Shown one piece after another: positions 37,256-50,020 of a stretch of DNA of 64,000 nucleotides. Position 1 is the first letter of the stretch; the number at the start of each line of letters is the position of its first letter. The DNA comes from Torreya grandis (lineage: Eukaryota; Streptophyta; Pinopsida; Cupressales; Taxaceae): positions 1,426,001 to 1,490,000 of the forward strand of contig JARHVA010001924.1 of assembly GCA_037957365.1 (NCBI GenBank), read 5' to 3'. The notes below the pieces were generated by a model. The model was not told the DNA's origin. It saw nothing but the letters and a program-made list of their open reading frames with translations, and ran no database searches. A program made the translations under genes and the position numbers.

Positions 37256-37550
37256 CTTTTTATGGGGTCATAGCTTTTTGGCCTAATATGTTGAATTCTG
37301 AAATTCTACTTATATGAAGTTGTAGGGCTTGTGTATGTAGTTATTTCATGTATTCTTTTTATGGGGTCATAGCTTTTTGGCGTAATATGTTGAATTCTGA
37401 AATTCTACTTATATGAAGTTGTAGGGCTTGTGTATGTAGTTATTTCATGTATTCTTTTTATGGGGTCATAGCTTTTTGGTGTAATATGTTGAATTCTGAA
37501 ATTCTACTTATATGAAGTTGTAGGGCTTGTGTATGTAGTTATTTCATGTA
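37256..37550. repeat. Three tandem 99-bp copies
   Basis: TATGGGGTCATAGC starts at 37261, 37360 and 37459. The copies are almost identical ('GGCCTAA/GGCGTAA/GGTGTAA' is one visible difference). The third is slightly short. The array begins less than 100 bp beyond the EMC10 poly(A) signal. Confidence 0.95.
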
Positions 37551-38490
37551 TGGGATGTTTTTTTGTGGGGTTCAATATTAAGGGAGGACATTTAAAAACA
37601 TTGATCCTTGTGAACAGCTTGAAAGTTACGAGCACACAAAAAATGACTTGACAGACACTTATTCATTTTAAGAGTGTGATTCGCAAGATGCACCATTTTT
37701 TTTATATATTATGAACGATTTTGAAGAGCTTGATAGTTGATACCCGAGCTTGATAGTCTCCAACCCGATCTATCAAGTGCTATCTAGATAGCCCCCCCAG
37801 ATAGATCCTAAATTCGGCATTCGATTTTGAAAATCCTAAATTTGGCATTTGTATATAGATTTTATAGCAATGAAATTACAACTCAAATTTATTGTATAAC
37901 CAATAGAAACATATATCTAGATAAATGATGCTTGACAGAAATCTTGCATAAAATTGCTTTGCATTTTTAAATCCATAACCCATTTGCAAAGATGTACAAA
38001 TTTTCAAGATATACTTCGAACTATCGGGTTTATGGAATTCCAAAGTTTCATGTATGGGAAACTTTTTGTGGGGTTTAATATTAACGGAGGACACTTAAAA
38101 ACTTTGCTCCCTGTGAACAGCTTGAAAGTTACAGCACACAAAAAATGACTAGACAGACTTTTTTGTTTTTAAGAGTAGATTCACAAGACGCACCAATTTT
38201 TTTTTTATATCGCATGAACAATTTTGAAAATCCTAAATTCGGCATTTGATTTTGAAAATCCTAAATCTGTCATTTGTATATATATTTTATAGCAATGAAA
38301 ATATAGGAACTTGAATTTATTGTATAAACAACAGAAACATATATCTAGGGAAATTATACTTGACAGAGATCTCACATAAAATTGCTTTGCTTCTTTAAAT
38401 CCATAACCCATTTGCAAAGATGTAACAAATTTTCAAGATATACTGTGAACTATCAGGTTTTCGGAATTCCAAACTTTAGCATATACTGAG
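37549..38490. repeat. Tandem duplication of about 500 bp
   Basis: The copies at about 37549-38050 and 38051-38490 share 'TGAACAGCTTGAAAGTTAC' (37611 and 38113), 'CTTTAAATCCATAACCCATTT' type words and 'TTTTCAAGATATACT'. They differ by substitutions and small indels. Confidence 0.85.
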
Positions 38491-40560
38491 ATTTTACAGC
38501 AACACCCTTGTTCAATTGACATTGGTTAATTTCAAATGAGTTCTACATTTTGTTGTACATCGTGGTCTGGTGTCACTATTGATGGGCATTAAAAAACCAT
38601 TGTATTTTTTTGGATATTATACTATGCAGAAATTAGTGATTTTGTAAGTTCACGAGCAGTGGCATATGATTTACAAGTAAAATGTTTAATAAGATAATTG
38701 AAATAGTTGCCATCAGTGCGATTCTCCCAAGGATTGTGATCGGTAAACAAAGTATTTAACAAAGCTTGAAATTTCAATTCTATAAAAAAACGAAATTAGA
38801 TTTGATGCCTTCTAAGACTCCAAGAAATTAATACGTGAAGGAAATTGTGAACTTTGTGAATGCGTATGCTCCATCATTTCTAAGTTACAAGAACAGTAGC
38901 ATATGCATATTTTATGACGTTAATATTTGTGATTGTTATGGATGTAGAGTTATCAAAAACAAAAGAACAAAGGTTAGTGTTTGAAAAGCCATTTGGAGCT
39001 GAGAACTTTGATGTTTGGCTATTTGATAGCATTTCAACGATGGTTACGGAATACCATGCGAAACAATCTCTGAATTAGAGGTTTGATGTTTTCAGTCTAT
39101 AAAAATTCAATTTAAAGCCTTCGAAAAAATAGTGTCCCAGTTTTTAGCCTGACTTTTGGGATCAACACCTGCAATCCATCATCAGGTGTGAGAGACATAT
39201 AACGGGACAGCAATCCTGTGCTTCCTTAAATTTCAGAATCTATGATACCTTTATTGTAATACAACTTTAAAAAGGTAAACAACATTTTAAAACTTAATCT
39301 ATTGGAAGAGGAACTGTCAACAAGTTTGAGAGTGTTGTGGCAATATAACCAAACAATGACTGGTATAAATCCTCTATAGGGTAAAGGAATAATAAGAGAC
39401 TGCATAAGAAATACTGAAAGATGCTGATATCAAATGTTTAAGGTGATAAAATAGAATTGTAAATAGAGCATTTTAAATTCTATTAATGTTGTGTATTTAG
39501 ATAGTTTTTACAAGAGAAATGATTAGAGTATAAAAAGACATGCATTAGCTTTAGTCTTTTGTTTTCAGAATTAAAGTTCTATAGTGAATCAGATTTAGGA
39601 TATCAAATATTCAAGTCCAGGTGACTTAAATGTAGACGTTGATGGCATATATGAGATGATAACACTAAAAAATAAATTAAAGATAGATATATTGATCACA
39701 ATAAGATATTGATATAATTTCATTGTGGAAACATAAGATTATATGAATACATTTTCAAAGCTTTTTTGGATATGTCATGTAGAAGCTTCTCTCATGTTTT
39801 GAGTCAATTTCCTTACTCATTTTTAGGGAAATGTATCGGTGAAAAAGATTATAAACGGTGTAAAAGATTAGTAGGTTGGTTGGATTTGATCCAAATTTGT
39901 TGGCACTTTAGTGACGACAATAAATTTCAAAACTTAAATGTGTTGTGAAAGAAATATGCTGAAACAAAAGAAAATTCATCCAATAAACACACATGATCCT
40001 GCAATGTAAAACAATTATGCAATGATAACTCTGTTATTATTGTAAGTTTAAGGGCCAGCCAATATCTAGGATCAAGGAGGAGTAATCATATTTTCAGAAG
40101 GGTAGAAGAACATCTTAAAAACGAGATTGCATAAATAAGAATTATTATTAGAACACTATCCAAATAACTATATGCACCACATTTATAATTGATGTATGTT
40201 GGAAAAACTGATTCATTGCAAATAATTGAATCCAATATAGCGAGATGGATGCAAAAAGAGTACGAGTGTAAGAAAAGAACGTAAAAAAATTACGTAAACT
40301 ATTAAATAAGAACATATTTGATTGTAGTTGCATGTGAAGTTGCACGTTGGAAATGGAACACAATTATGTTGCCAACAAAAATAGGTGTAAATGTTTGGCA
40401 ATGGTGATTGACAATGCAAGTTGTTGGTTGAATATTTTGCCGATCAGCGTACTGATAAACAAAATAGGTCTGATAAGCCAAAGTAAGAAGATTAGTCTTC
40501 CAAATGTGTAGGTTTACCGCATCAAAAAGGGACTAATCTCTTCTCTCATCAAGGGGAGGT
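38491..40560. other. AT-rich intergenic DNA
   Basis: No gene, RNA or clear repeat is visible. The open frames on either strand are short, biased to Phe/Leu/Ile/Lys, and lack motifs. Confidence 0.55.
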
Positions 40561-40561
40561 T

Positions 40562-40562
<1 letters not shown>

Positions 40563-40607
<45 letters not shown>
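40563..40607. repeat. (TA)n microsatellite
   Basis: About 21 uninterrupted TA units. Confidence 0.95.
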
Positions 40608-40609
<2 letters not shown>

Positions 40610-41555
40610 AGAAAATAATACTCAAGGGTAGGACAAACCATCCATCTCTTTTTTTTTAGAGATGATGCATGCAGATCAAAGGAAAAACTCAAGGGAAATG
40701 ACAGAAAGCATTCCTCTTCTTTAAGAAGTACTATTCAGCAAGCCACAAGAATACCCTTGGTAGTAAAAGCAAAATGTAATTAAAGACGTAGTAACCAACA
40801 AATCGAGATGCAACACAAAGTCTCCACCTGAATTGCTCAAAAGTAAGATACGAAGGACAATGAGGGCACAAAGTCGTCCCAAGGTCCTTTACACAGAAAT
40901 GAAAAGAAAACACACTAAAGGCAATTATGGGGGCACAAAGTCTCTCCACAGTTGACTCTTCAGGACACCTTCCTGACTACTTTCACTAATTCTACTTGTT
41001 GAATTAAAGGAACATAGAATATATCAAGGAAAAAGACATAAGAACCGTTTCCCCAACAACAAAGATATTACAACACAAAGTCTGAAAAGTCACTTGCTTT
41101 CTTATTCCAATAACAAAATATGATCAAAAATCTAAGCTCAAAGTCTCAGTAATGCCTTTCAATTTGGGCAGAGTTTCATTTCTGATTGTCAAAAAGAGAT
41201 ATATTTACAATAAAAGAAAGTCCCTTAAATAGCCTCTTCAAGAAGGACTCGAGAACAGTAACACATCATGTTGCATTGAAATTTGTTAAGGAGACAGGCT
41301 AGAATTTAGGGGCATCTACCCATTTGCTTTTCTCAATGTAGGGAAACAAGTCATGCTATTGAAAGTTTGCATCTTTCAATGTTCACTTGGCGATTTGATC
41401 CTTCTTCATTGTTCCTCTTTTTCTGGTTAATTGAATCGGGTCCTAGATTCAATTTGCTGTTCTGTTCCTTAGTCGCTTTCTACTGGTCTTGGCCTTAAAG
41501 CTTGTGAATGTATTCGGGTCTGTAGATTACAAGGATCAACGGCTATTTTATGAGC
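40608..41555. other. Spacer between microsatellite and GC-rich block
   Basis: Contains repeated 'cacaaagtct' words (40815, 40930, 41075) but no clear tandem period and no coding motif. Confidence 0.4.
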
Positions 41556-41559
41556 TTTG

Positions 41560-42310
41560 AAATTGACGTTCGCGCACCCGTCAATACGCTTTCAACGGCT
41601 AGTTCACTGTTCTGGAATTTGACGTCTTCGGGCACGTCACCCCTTGGTCCTTCTTCGACTTTCCTGTTTGAGCTTTCTCCCGAAGGGAACCTGCCTTTCG
41701 GGCCTTAAGAAATGATCCGCTTTGGGTCCCTCGCAAGGGTATCTTCCCTTCGGGCGGTCTTTGGATGGCCTTCGGGCTTCTTTATTCCAGCGGGTTGCTA
41801 AGTTCTTCCTTCGGATTTCTTGTTTTACATGTTCCCGAAGGGAAGGTGACCCTTCGGCTTCAGGGAAATGTCTTTCAATTTGGCAGCCGAGAGTCCCCCG
41901 CAAGGGCACCTGCCCTTTGGGGTCCTTCGACGGCCTTTTCCTTAGTCTCTCGCGGACATTCCCGCCGAATTTTTCCCGGGCATTTTCCCCAGACTTTTCC
42001 GCGGGCATTTTCCCGTGAACAAAAAGTCTGCGAAAATTTCCCACGGACAAAAAGTCTGCATAATTGTTTCGTTTTGTTTGGTTTGCCTTGGTGTTTGCAA
42101 ATTCCTTCTGGATTTCTTCCCGTGGCTTCTTTCCCGAATTCCTTCGGACTTTTTGTCCGAAGGAATTATGCCTTAGTCTTTTTCAATTGCCTTAAACAAA
42201 ATTTTGAAATAATTTACCTTAACTGTTTCCTTGAAAATGACCCTTTCGAAGGGTGTTTTTGTCGACCAAGTGCCCTCCGCAAGGGCACTTGTCCTTCGGG
42301 AGGCTTCTTT
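41560..42310. repeat. GC-rich block of short hairpins (CCCGAAGGG type)
   Basis: Much richer in G+C than the surrounding DNA. Multiple short inverted words occur: CCCGAAGGG, CCCTTCGGG, GCAAGGGCACCTGCCC and GCAAGGGCACTTGTCC at about 41680, 41745, 41835, 41900 and 42275. Open frames on both strands follow from the GC content and have no recognised domain. This could be the U3 of an unidentified LTR element. Confidence 0.6.
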
Positions 42311-42314
42311 GAAT

Positions 42315-42712
42315 TTTTGCGTTGAACCGCTCCTTTGAACTAAGCCGATGAACCAAGGCGATGAACCAACTGTTGAACCATTTGATTGAACCAAAGCATT
42401 GAACCGCTTGGTTGAACCAAACGTTGAACCGCTTGGTTGAACCAAAATGGTTCAAGCCGATGAACCCTTTGATTGAACCAAGTCTTTGAACCAAGCGAAC
42501 GAACCAAAGCGTTGAACCGCTTGGTTGAACCAAACGTTGAACCAAGCCGATGAACCAAGCTTTGAACCAAAATGGTTCAAGCCGATGAACCAATGAAATG
42601 AACCGAAGCATTGAACCAACCGTTGAACCAAGCTTTGGTTCAATGGTTCAAATGAAGCCTTTGAACCAAATGACGAACCATTTGATTGAACCAAAGCGAT
42701 GAACTTGTTTGT
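42315..42712. repeat. GAACCA minisatellite
   Basis: Roughly 25 copies of a degenerate 10-15 bp unit with core TTGAACCAA / GATGAACCAA / TTGAACCGCTTGG. Read on the minus strand it gives frames rich in 'WFNQ', 'LVQ' and 'GST' in all phases, a by-product of the repeat. Confidence 0.9.
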
Positions 42713-43300
42713 AGAAGACTTTTGAACCCGACTGTAGAAGTCTTTGAACCTGGAAAATTGAACTTGCCTGTAGAGTCCGTAGAAACCAAGTTCATAGTTT
42801 TCTCTAACCTTGAAAGAGTGTAGAAATCAACTTGTGAAGCCCGTAGATTCTTGAGAAGCTTGAAAATTGAGGAATTTGAATGCCTAGGACAAATTTTGAA
42901 AAGGGAAGAGACAATTTTGGTCTGTAGGATCAAAATAGTTCAAATGTTGTCCCAAAAATGAGTGATATTTTTGGGGGACAACACAAGTAATAACAGTTTG
43001 TAGACAATTTGCTTGCCAAAAAAGATTGATAGGAGGTATGATATGAATGAAACACCTTTGCCCATCTCACAACATATTAGCACAAGTAATAAAGAGGAGA
43101 AGAATATCAACACAACTCTAGATAATACGTGCATAAACATTACAAATATGAATGAGATAGAGAAGAATTAAATGATTACAATATTAATAATGTTTGTAGT
43201 AACATAAGAAGTGCCCAACTATTACATAATTTCAATAAAAGTTTTGAACGCGATCTTAGTTTTTTGAATGTCTTCCTTATTGTTTTGAATATTGATTTTT
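42713..43300. other. Flank of minisatellite
   Basis: Begins with a few diverged 'TGTAGAAG/GTAGA' units (42710-42850), then unique AT-rich sequence. A G-run 'TTTTTGGGGGACAACAC' at 42966-42982 resembles a polypurine tract, but no LTR could be tied to it. Confidence 0.4.
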
Positions 43301-43319
43301 CTTAAATGAATCACATAAT

Positions 43320-45720
43320 AGATGTGCTTCACGATGTTGACCCTTTCTTGGGCTTTTTTTTGGTAGCATAACTTGGCTTCTTAGTTTTTACATACCATAC
43401 TACTTTGTCAGTGTGTTTTTGACCTCTTTGTGCACTCCAACAAGTTATGTAGAAGGTTTGTAATATTCTGTGATATGTCTTCATTTCGTAGAGTACTTGG
43501 AGTTTGAGAAGATCGGTCAAGGCAGTAATTAATCCATCCTATTTCATGATGTGCACAATTTTCTCATACATTTGTGCATCAATTACTATAGTATTACCTT
43601 TCGATGTAGCCTATTGTTGAATGTTTTGCAGGGTTTGAATTGCTTGGTACATCAAACCCCTTTTTGTCATAGGGTCCGGACCTACTGGGCCTTTCTGATT
43701 CTTTGTTCCTGTGGCATTTCAAAAGGAGGTAATCTTTGTTTTGCATGTTGTTGTCTCGCAACTACTTGTAGAAATGCAGGTTCCTTAGGGTGCAAATTAA
43801 TAAAATTCACATTTTGCATAGGGTTTTCTCTTCTTTGCTTTTCCAATGCTGGACAATCCTCAGTGTGGTGTTGTCTTGAACCCCTACAATAAACACAATA
43901 CATTTGCCTTTGAGGATTAGAGGGAAAATTACGTGCGAAGTGGTTATACTCCCCACACAAATAATAAACAATTGGTTGTAGTCCCTTGGTTGTGATTATC
44001 ACCCTAATATCCACCTTGGTAACCTCCTCCATATCCACCTTGTTTTTGTTGGTAACCCCATCTTAACTTCTGCTATCCCTCATATCCTCCTTGCCTCTGA
44101 AGAGAATCGCAACCATGTTGTTTTTGTCCATCATATCCCCCATACATTTTTTGAGGGGAAGATGGAGTCCACCTTGATTGTTGCTATTGAGGTGGCGTAA
44201 ATTTTCCATGGTTGCTGGTACTACGGAGATGGAGGAGTCCATTCTGCCTAGTATTGAGGAGACTGAGGGGCCTATGGTGTCCAACTTGCGAGAGCCTGTG
44301 GTTGATACTAAGGTGAGGTTGGCACCCATCTAAAATAGTCTGCATTATAGAAGTCATGTTTACATCAGAGCTTGGGATTCTTGGCTTTGTAGAGACATTC
44401 TTGGTGATGTTATCCTTCAATCTCTAGAGTGCTCGACAATTCTTATCATCGTGATTATGCGACTTGCAAGGTTACAGTAAAAAATGACATTTTGTAGTCG
44501 AATTCCCAACTACATGACATGTTTTGCATAATTCTATCTTAAAGTTTAGGTAGCTGTTTCTAGGGTGCCCCTTTTTTCCACATTCCATGCACTAGAGGCC
44601 TAGCTTGGGCATGCTACTTTTATGTTCCATAATCCTCTATTTGTTCCACATGGAGCACAACTGCCTGAACATCTGCCTTATTATCAAATTGTGTCTGAAT
44701 AATGCCAAACTTAATTGGAGTTCACAGGTTTTCTATGGACCATGCAGTGTTATCTTCATCCTAGAACAAAAATTTTACCCTACTCATTACATAAAAAAAT
44801 TTACGGTCGTAATCATACACTGATTCCTCTAATTTTTATCAAATATATTTTAGTGCTTAGATCATTTGACTCACACACTTCTTTACTTTGAACTCACCTA
44901 TCAACTCGTATTTGACATCACTAAAGCTCAATTTAGAAACATCTCTTTTGCAGATGAACTCTAGAATTTGTCCTGTTAAAGCTCCTATGAGCTCACACTC
45001 TTCACATCATTTGTAGTTACATTTTTGATCTTCCATTTCATCTCGAAAGTTAGCAGATACTACTTAGGTTTAGTAGACCTGTCATATGGTGTCAATGTGA
45101 CAAAAACTATTGGATTCAGAGCTATGCTTGCATTTGTAACACTTGAACCCAATGGTGGTGGTGGTGGACTCAACTTGGGCAATGTCCTAAGATTTGGTGA
45201 AACTTGGAATCCTACCTCAATTAATTTCTTCCTATCCAAAACTTTATTGGTATCTGCACTATACTTCCCAAGCTTATATATAAAAGCATCGAACCAAGTA
45301 TTATCTCTATTGACGTCTACAGTTTTCCTTCTTTTTGATGATAAATTAGGCTTAGGGGGTGTATACCGTTAAAGTGAATGATCCATGTATATGACTTTTA
45401 CTGAATTGAAACTAGAACTTGCTTTAATTCTGTGACTTAGTAGAACTTCTTCAAACGACTGCTCCTTTTCTCCAAACAATTTCGTCCCTTCTAGCTATAA
45501 TCTAAAACTACCTTCTACCCAATCTACTTGCTCTTATTCTACCTTTCCACTTTCTTCTATTTCCTCAGAATCTCTATCTATCTCTGCATTCTCATCTGCG
45601 CCTTTTCTTCTCTCAGGCTCTGTCTTTTCTTTTTCCTTGTTTTCTCCAACTTCTCTTGCTCTCATATGAGCTCCCATTCCTTCCCCTTCTTTTACACTAT
45701 CTTCTCTACTTCTACTCATA
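43320..45720 (-). pseudogene. LTR-element gag with several zinc knuckles
   Basis: Minus-strand gag with stops and one main frame change. The N-terminal part at 45719-45534 is very acidic/basic (Glu/Lys/Arg). A middle region follows with 'VDWVEGSF' and a Pro-rich stretch near 45150. Zinc-knuckle-like motifs follow in order: 'CMECGKKGHPRNS' (about 44590), 'CKTCHVVGNSTTKC' (about 44510) and 'CKSHNHDDKNC' (about 44450). After a frame change come 'CGEYNHFARNF' (about 43945; last Cys replaced by Phe) and 'CVYCRGSRQHHTEDCP' (about 43880). The tail is basic. Gag knuckles bind element RNA. No protease or polymerase is seen to the left. The LTR at 46421-46830 fits as its 5' LTR. Confidence 0.7.
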
Positions 45721-46420
45721 TCTATATTAGGATTATTTCGTTTATTCTATCTTCTCTATTATCGCAGGTCTCATTCTAATCTTAGAATTCACTTTTCACT
45801 TTGCTTTCTGCATCCTCCATCTTCTGGGTATAGGGTCAAGATTCCCTTCTTATTTCCTCATCGTTCACTCCATCATCACACACATCCTCCTAACGCCTAA
45901 AATGACTACTCCATGTTGGTAGGAGTAGGCAACATGGCCTTTTTTACAACCAACATTTTGACAAGAGTAGGAAGCCGCTATAGAAACTCGCCTCTAACTA
46001 TTTTCACAAGCAAGTTTTGCACAACCTCAAAATTCAATATAACCATGTACAAAAAATTTAGTGATGTATCTATCAATGAAAGTTTTTACCCAATGATCTA
46101 TGGCATGAGTTCAATTAGTATCCAACTTCTGTAAGTTATTTAGTTTCTCTTCCATCCAAACTAATAACTTTATTTTCTTGGTTGAAAACAGTAGTATTCG
46201 AGTCTCGATAACCATGAAGTTAGTAGTCTAGGCAATTCACACCATAAAATTTCATATATTTCACTGTATATATGCTCATGAATCACTTCTTGCACATAAC
46301 TTCCTATTCTTTTTGCTTCTTCTATGAAATTGTGAATTCATTCATCGAGTCATTGCTCTAAGTCTCTTTATCTCGATAACCATTGCCACATGTTTTAATC
46401 TTTCACACTCACCGCACCAT

Positions 46421-46830
46421 TGTTAGCAGAGGTTTCTGAAAAATCCATCAGAACATGCTAATAGAGAATCGTTGTGTCAAATATAATACATAAACATAAA
46501 AGAGAAACTTGCACATAAACTTTACATTAATCTAAGGAACACAAGGAAACATAAAATAAAACTATTTCTGAATCTCTATATTGATCTCAATATTTTGAAA
46601 CTCTTTTTGAATACAAGTGAGAAGTATTTATAGGGATTTCTAAAGACTCTTACACTTCACATTCTAGTTGTTCATTACAACCTCAATAAGACTTTTCACA
46701 TTTTTAAGAGTTTTGATAGACAATGGAGTTGCATTTGTACAGAAAGAATATACTACGTATAAAATGGTGTGAAATGCACACTTGTCATACACCTATACAC
46801 TGATTTTGTAGCCTTGTTCTACTACCAACA
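46421..46830 (-). repeat. Putative 5' LTR of the knuckle-gag element
   Basis: A 410-bp segment that on the minus strand begins TGTTGGTAGTAG (46830) and ends GCTAACA (46421). A TATA box 'CCTATAAATACTTC' reads on the minus strand near 46625-46640. Directly after the end comes ATGGTGCGGTGAG, a plausible primer-binding site. Spacing to the gag is about 700 bp. I found no second copy in the window, so it is a one-LTR remnant; confidence is moderate. Confidence 0.5.
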
Positions 46831-48080
46831 CTTGCCTCTTTCCTCTTACATTGATATATCAAAAAGTTGCAGTGCCAATCCCTAGTGATGGACCTAGACA
46901 AGTGCATAAAGTTGGGAGACAAAAAGGGGCCTACTCGTGGACATGTTTTTCTTGAAAATCAAAAAGTCTCAACTTCTGTAGATTATTTGAGATGGCTACA
47001 CTCAAAATGTGAAGATGATATAAGAACATGAATTGTAGCATTTCAAGTATAGTTTCCAATATATATATATATATATATATTTAAATAATTAATTATAAGT
47101 AGGTTAAACATCTAAAATTTAAATACGAACCCCTATTTAAAAAAAATAAATAGAGTAGATAGTCGTCTATATGACACAACTTTTTTATAGAAAAATTTAG
47201 TATTTTTTGAAACCCTTTTGTGAAAAATTAGATAAGATCATCTATTTTGTGAGTTATATTTTATTAATTTTTTTTAATGAATGTGTGTGCGTGTGTGTAA
47301 TTTTACAAGTAGATAGATCCTGAAAATTGACGAAAAAAATGGATAGATGGCCGTACGACCTCCATAACTACCTAAAAAAATAAAAAATAGTTTTTTTGAA
47401 TGCATATAGAATTAGGCTTAGTTTGTGGCCCTTTTTTTTTGGTATTTGGATCAATAAAAATAAAAATACTTAAACATATATAGGCATGTATTTACGGCAT
47501 GTAATGGCCTAAAAAATATATAGTTAGAAATCAACATAGATGGAAAATTTAAAATAGTCCAAAAATTAAAAAAATCATATATTTGGAAAGGGGAGAGCAT
47601 TCTCATAATCGTGGTAATAACTTAATGAATTAGATCCTTGAAATTCGTAGTGTATTTGGTGATGGAAGATGAATTTTCTTATTTTCTATCAAATATCTCG
47701 GATTCACCTATATTGACAGGTCCAAGTCTTTGGCTTAGGAATCCAAGCCATTTTTGAGCCAAAAGGCTTGATTTTTGAATTCAAATTTAATATAGCACAT
47801 ATGCATTATAATTCACACACACTTTAATGCATACACACTCTAACACGTACACATTATGTTAACATTGCACCAAAAATAAACAAGGATCTATTTATGCATG
47901 TATATGTTTATGTTTATATCTATTCACATTCATAATTTTATATTTTTATTTTAAAGTGGAGTGTATCAATATATACACTAGCAAAAAAAGGACAAAATTG
48001 ATATAGTGATGCTATTTTAGTGCATTTTCACCCATAAACGTAATTTTGACTATATAGAATATGATTTATAGTAAAATTAG
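46831..48080. other. AT-rich DNA with a short (TA)n
   Basis: (TA)n at about 47059-47080, several A-runs, and no gene or larger repeat seen. Confidence 0.5.
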
Positions 48081-50020
48081 GCCCATTTTTGTTTAAAAAC
48101 ATGAATGAAAGAGTCAGTTGTTTCGATGATGGAATAAATTAGGGCTAATTTAGACCCTTAATAATTTAGGGGAAAAGAGTGAATTGTTTGAATGAAAGAG
48201 TCAATTGTTTCAATGTGATTTAGGACTTAGTAGGCTCCAATTTCATAAGAGAATGAAGCAAATAGTCATTTGGTTCAATGACTTATACAAGTTTGACATG
48301 TATAAGACGTGGTTTGAGTCTCTATAAACTCCCATGTCATCATGTAATGAATGAAATATTCCACTGGTTTAATTGTGGAGACAATTAAGGTCAATACAAG
48401 CCCCTAGAACCTAATTATGACTGTACAATGTGATTTGAGGCTAAATTAGTTTTGATTTTATCATAGATTGAGCCAATTAGTGAAATGGTGCAATCAAGGA
48501 CATGATTTTGAAAAAATTGAGTCACATTCAAATGTAGTTTGAATTGTATATGATGTGATATTGAGTGAAATTTACTCTCATGTGATCATATAATGAACAA
48601 AATAGTTGATTCATTCAATCATTGAGGCAATTGAGGCGAATTTAAGCCCCTTCAACCTAGATGTAAGAGCAGGATGTGATTTGTGACTAAATTAGCTTCG
48701 ATTCTATCATGAATTGATGTAATTAGTCAATTGGTGTAATTACAAACATGGTTTGTGCCAAATTGAGCCTTGTGGGCCTAAATTATGGGTTATGGTTTAG
48801 GGTGTAGGGTTTAGGATTATAATTAGTTGATGCAGGTTGGATGAAATTGAATCTCATAAACCTAATTTTAGTTATATATGATGTAATTTGGGGGTCAATT
48901 GACCCCAATATCATAATAAAATAAGGTAACTAGTCCATCAATTAAATTGTGAAGGAAATTGGGACTAATTTGAGCCCAAGTTCAACCTAACTACAAGAGG
49001 ACATGATTTGGGGATAAATTAGTAATTAATTATCCAATTAGACAATTGGTACAATTAAAGATGTGATTTGGGCTAAATTGAGCCTTGTAAACCTAAATTA
49101 TGGCTCAATCCATTCTATAAGATGCAACATATGGCTTAATGAACCTTTTAATTATATCAAAAATGTAAATATAGAGGTAATTGGGGTCAATATGAACCTT
49201 TTGAACCTAAATGCAAGTATAAGATATGATTTGGGAGTATAAATTAACTCATATTTTCTCACATATCGATCTAATTAGTCGACTGTTACAATCAATGATT
49301 CAAGTTGGATGAAATTCAATCTCATGAACCTTGTTTTGACTATATAGGATGTAATTTTAGGGTCAATTGATCCCAATATCATAACACCCTAAACCAAATA
49401 TAGTCCACCTTTTATATCATGAAGGAAATTAGGGTCAATTTGAGCCCCTTCAACCTAACTACAAAAGCAGGATGTGAGATGGGGCTAAATTAGCTCCGAT
49501 TATGTCAAGAGTTGATGGAATTAGTCAATTGGTGTAATTAGAGACATGATTTGGGCCATATTGAGCCCCATGAACCTAAATTATGACTTAGGGTTTATGG
49601 TTTAGGGTTACAATTAATTGATGTAATTAAACCTCGTGAACCTAATCTTGACTAGATATAGGATGTAATTTTGGGGTCAATTGACCCTAATATCATAACA
49701 AAATAAAGTAAATAGTCCACCAATTCAATCATGAAGGAAATTGGGGCCAATTTGATCCCCTTTAACCTAACTAGATAAGAACATGATGCGATTTGAGGGT
49801 AAATCAGTCATGAATTGATCCAATTAGTCAATTGATGCAATTAGAGACGTGATTTGAGGATAAATTAATCATGAATTGATTCAATTAGTCAATTAGTGTA
49901 ATTAGAGACGTGATTTGGGCCAAATTGAGCCCATGAACCTAAATTATGGCTCAATTCATTCTATATGATGCAACATATGCTTGAATTGACCCAAGAATTG
50001 TATCACAAATGTAAACATGG
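48080..50020. repeat. Degenerate satellite-like tandem array
   Basis: Several diverged units of about 220-340 bp share ordered landmarks: 'AGCCCCTTCAACCTAACTAC', 'GATGTGATTTGGGG', 'ATTAGTCAATTGGTGTAATT', 'TTGGGCCAAATTGAGCC' and 'GGGGTCAATTGACCCCAAT'. The first landmark recurs at about 48390, 48645, 48972, 49196, 49445 and 49755. Inner pieces are deleted in some units. Short TTTAGGG-like words occur at 48790-48815. No coding potential. Confidence 0.8.

Noticed and set aside
41637..42325. Long overlapping open frames on both strands.
   Set aside because: GC-rich, stop-poor repeat DNA; no domain, and both strands are open together.
42219..42694. Minus-strand repeats of 'WFNQ' and 'GSTKRFNALVQ' type peptides as a possible repeat protein.
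   Set aside because: The same peptides arise in all three frames from the GAACCA minisatellite.
48783..48820. TTTAGGG-like words as an interstitial telomere.
   Set aside because: Only two or three imperfect units inside the degenerate satellite array.
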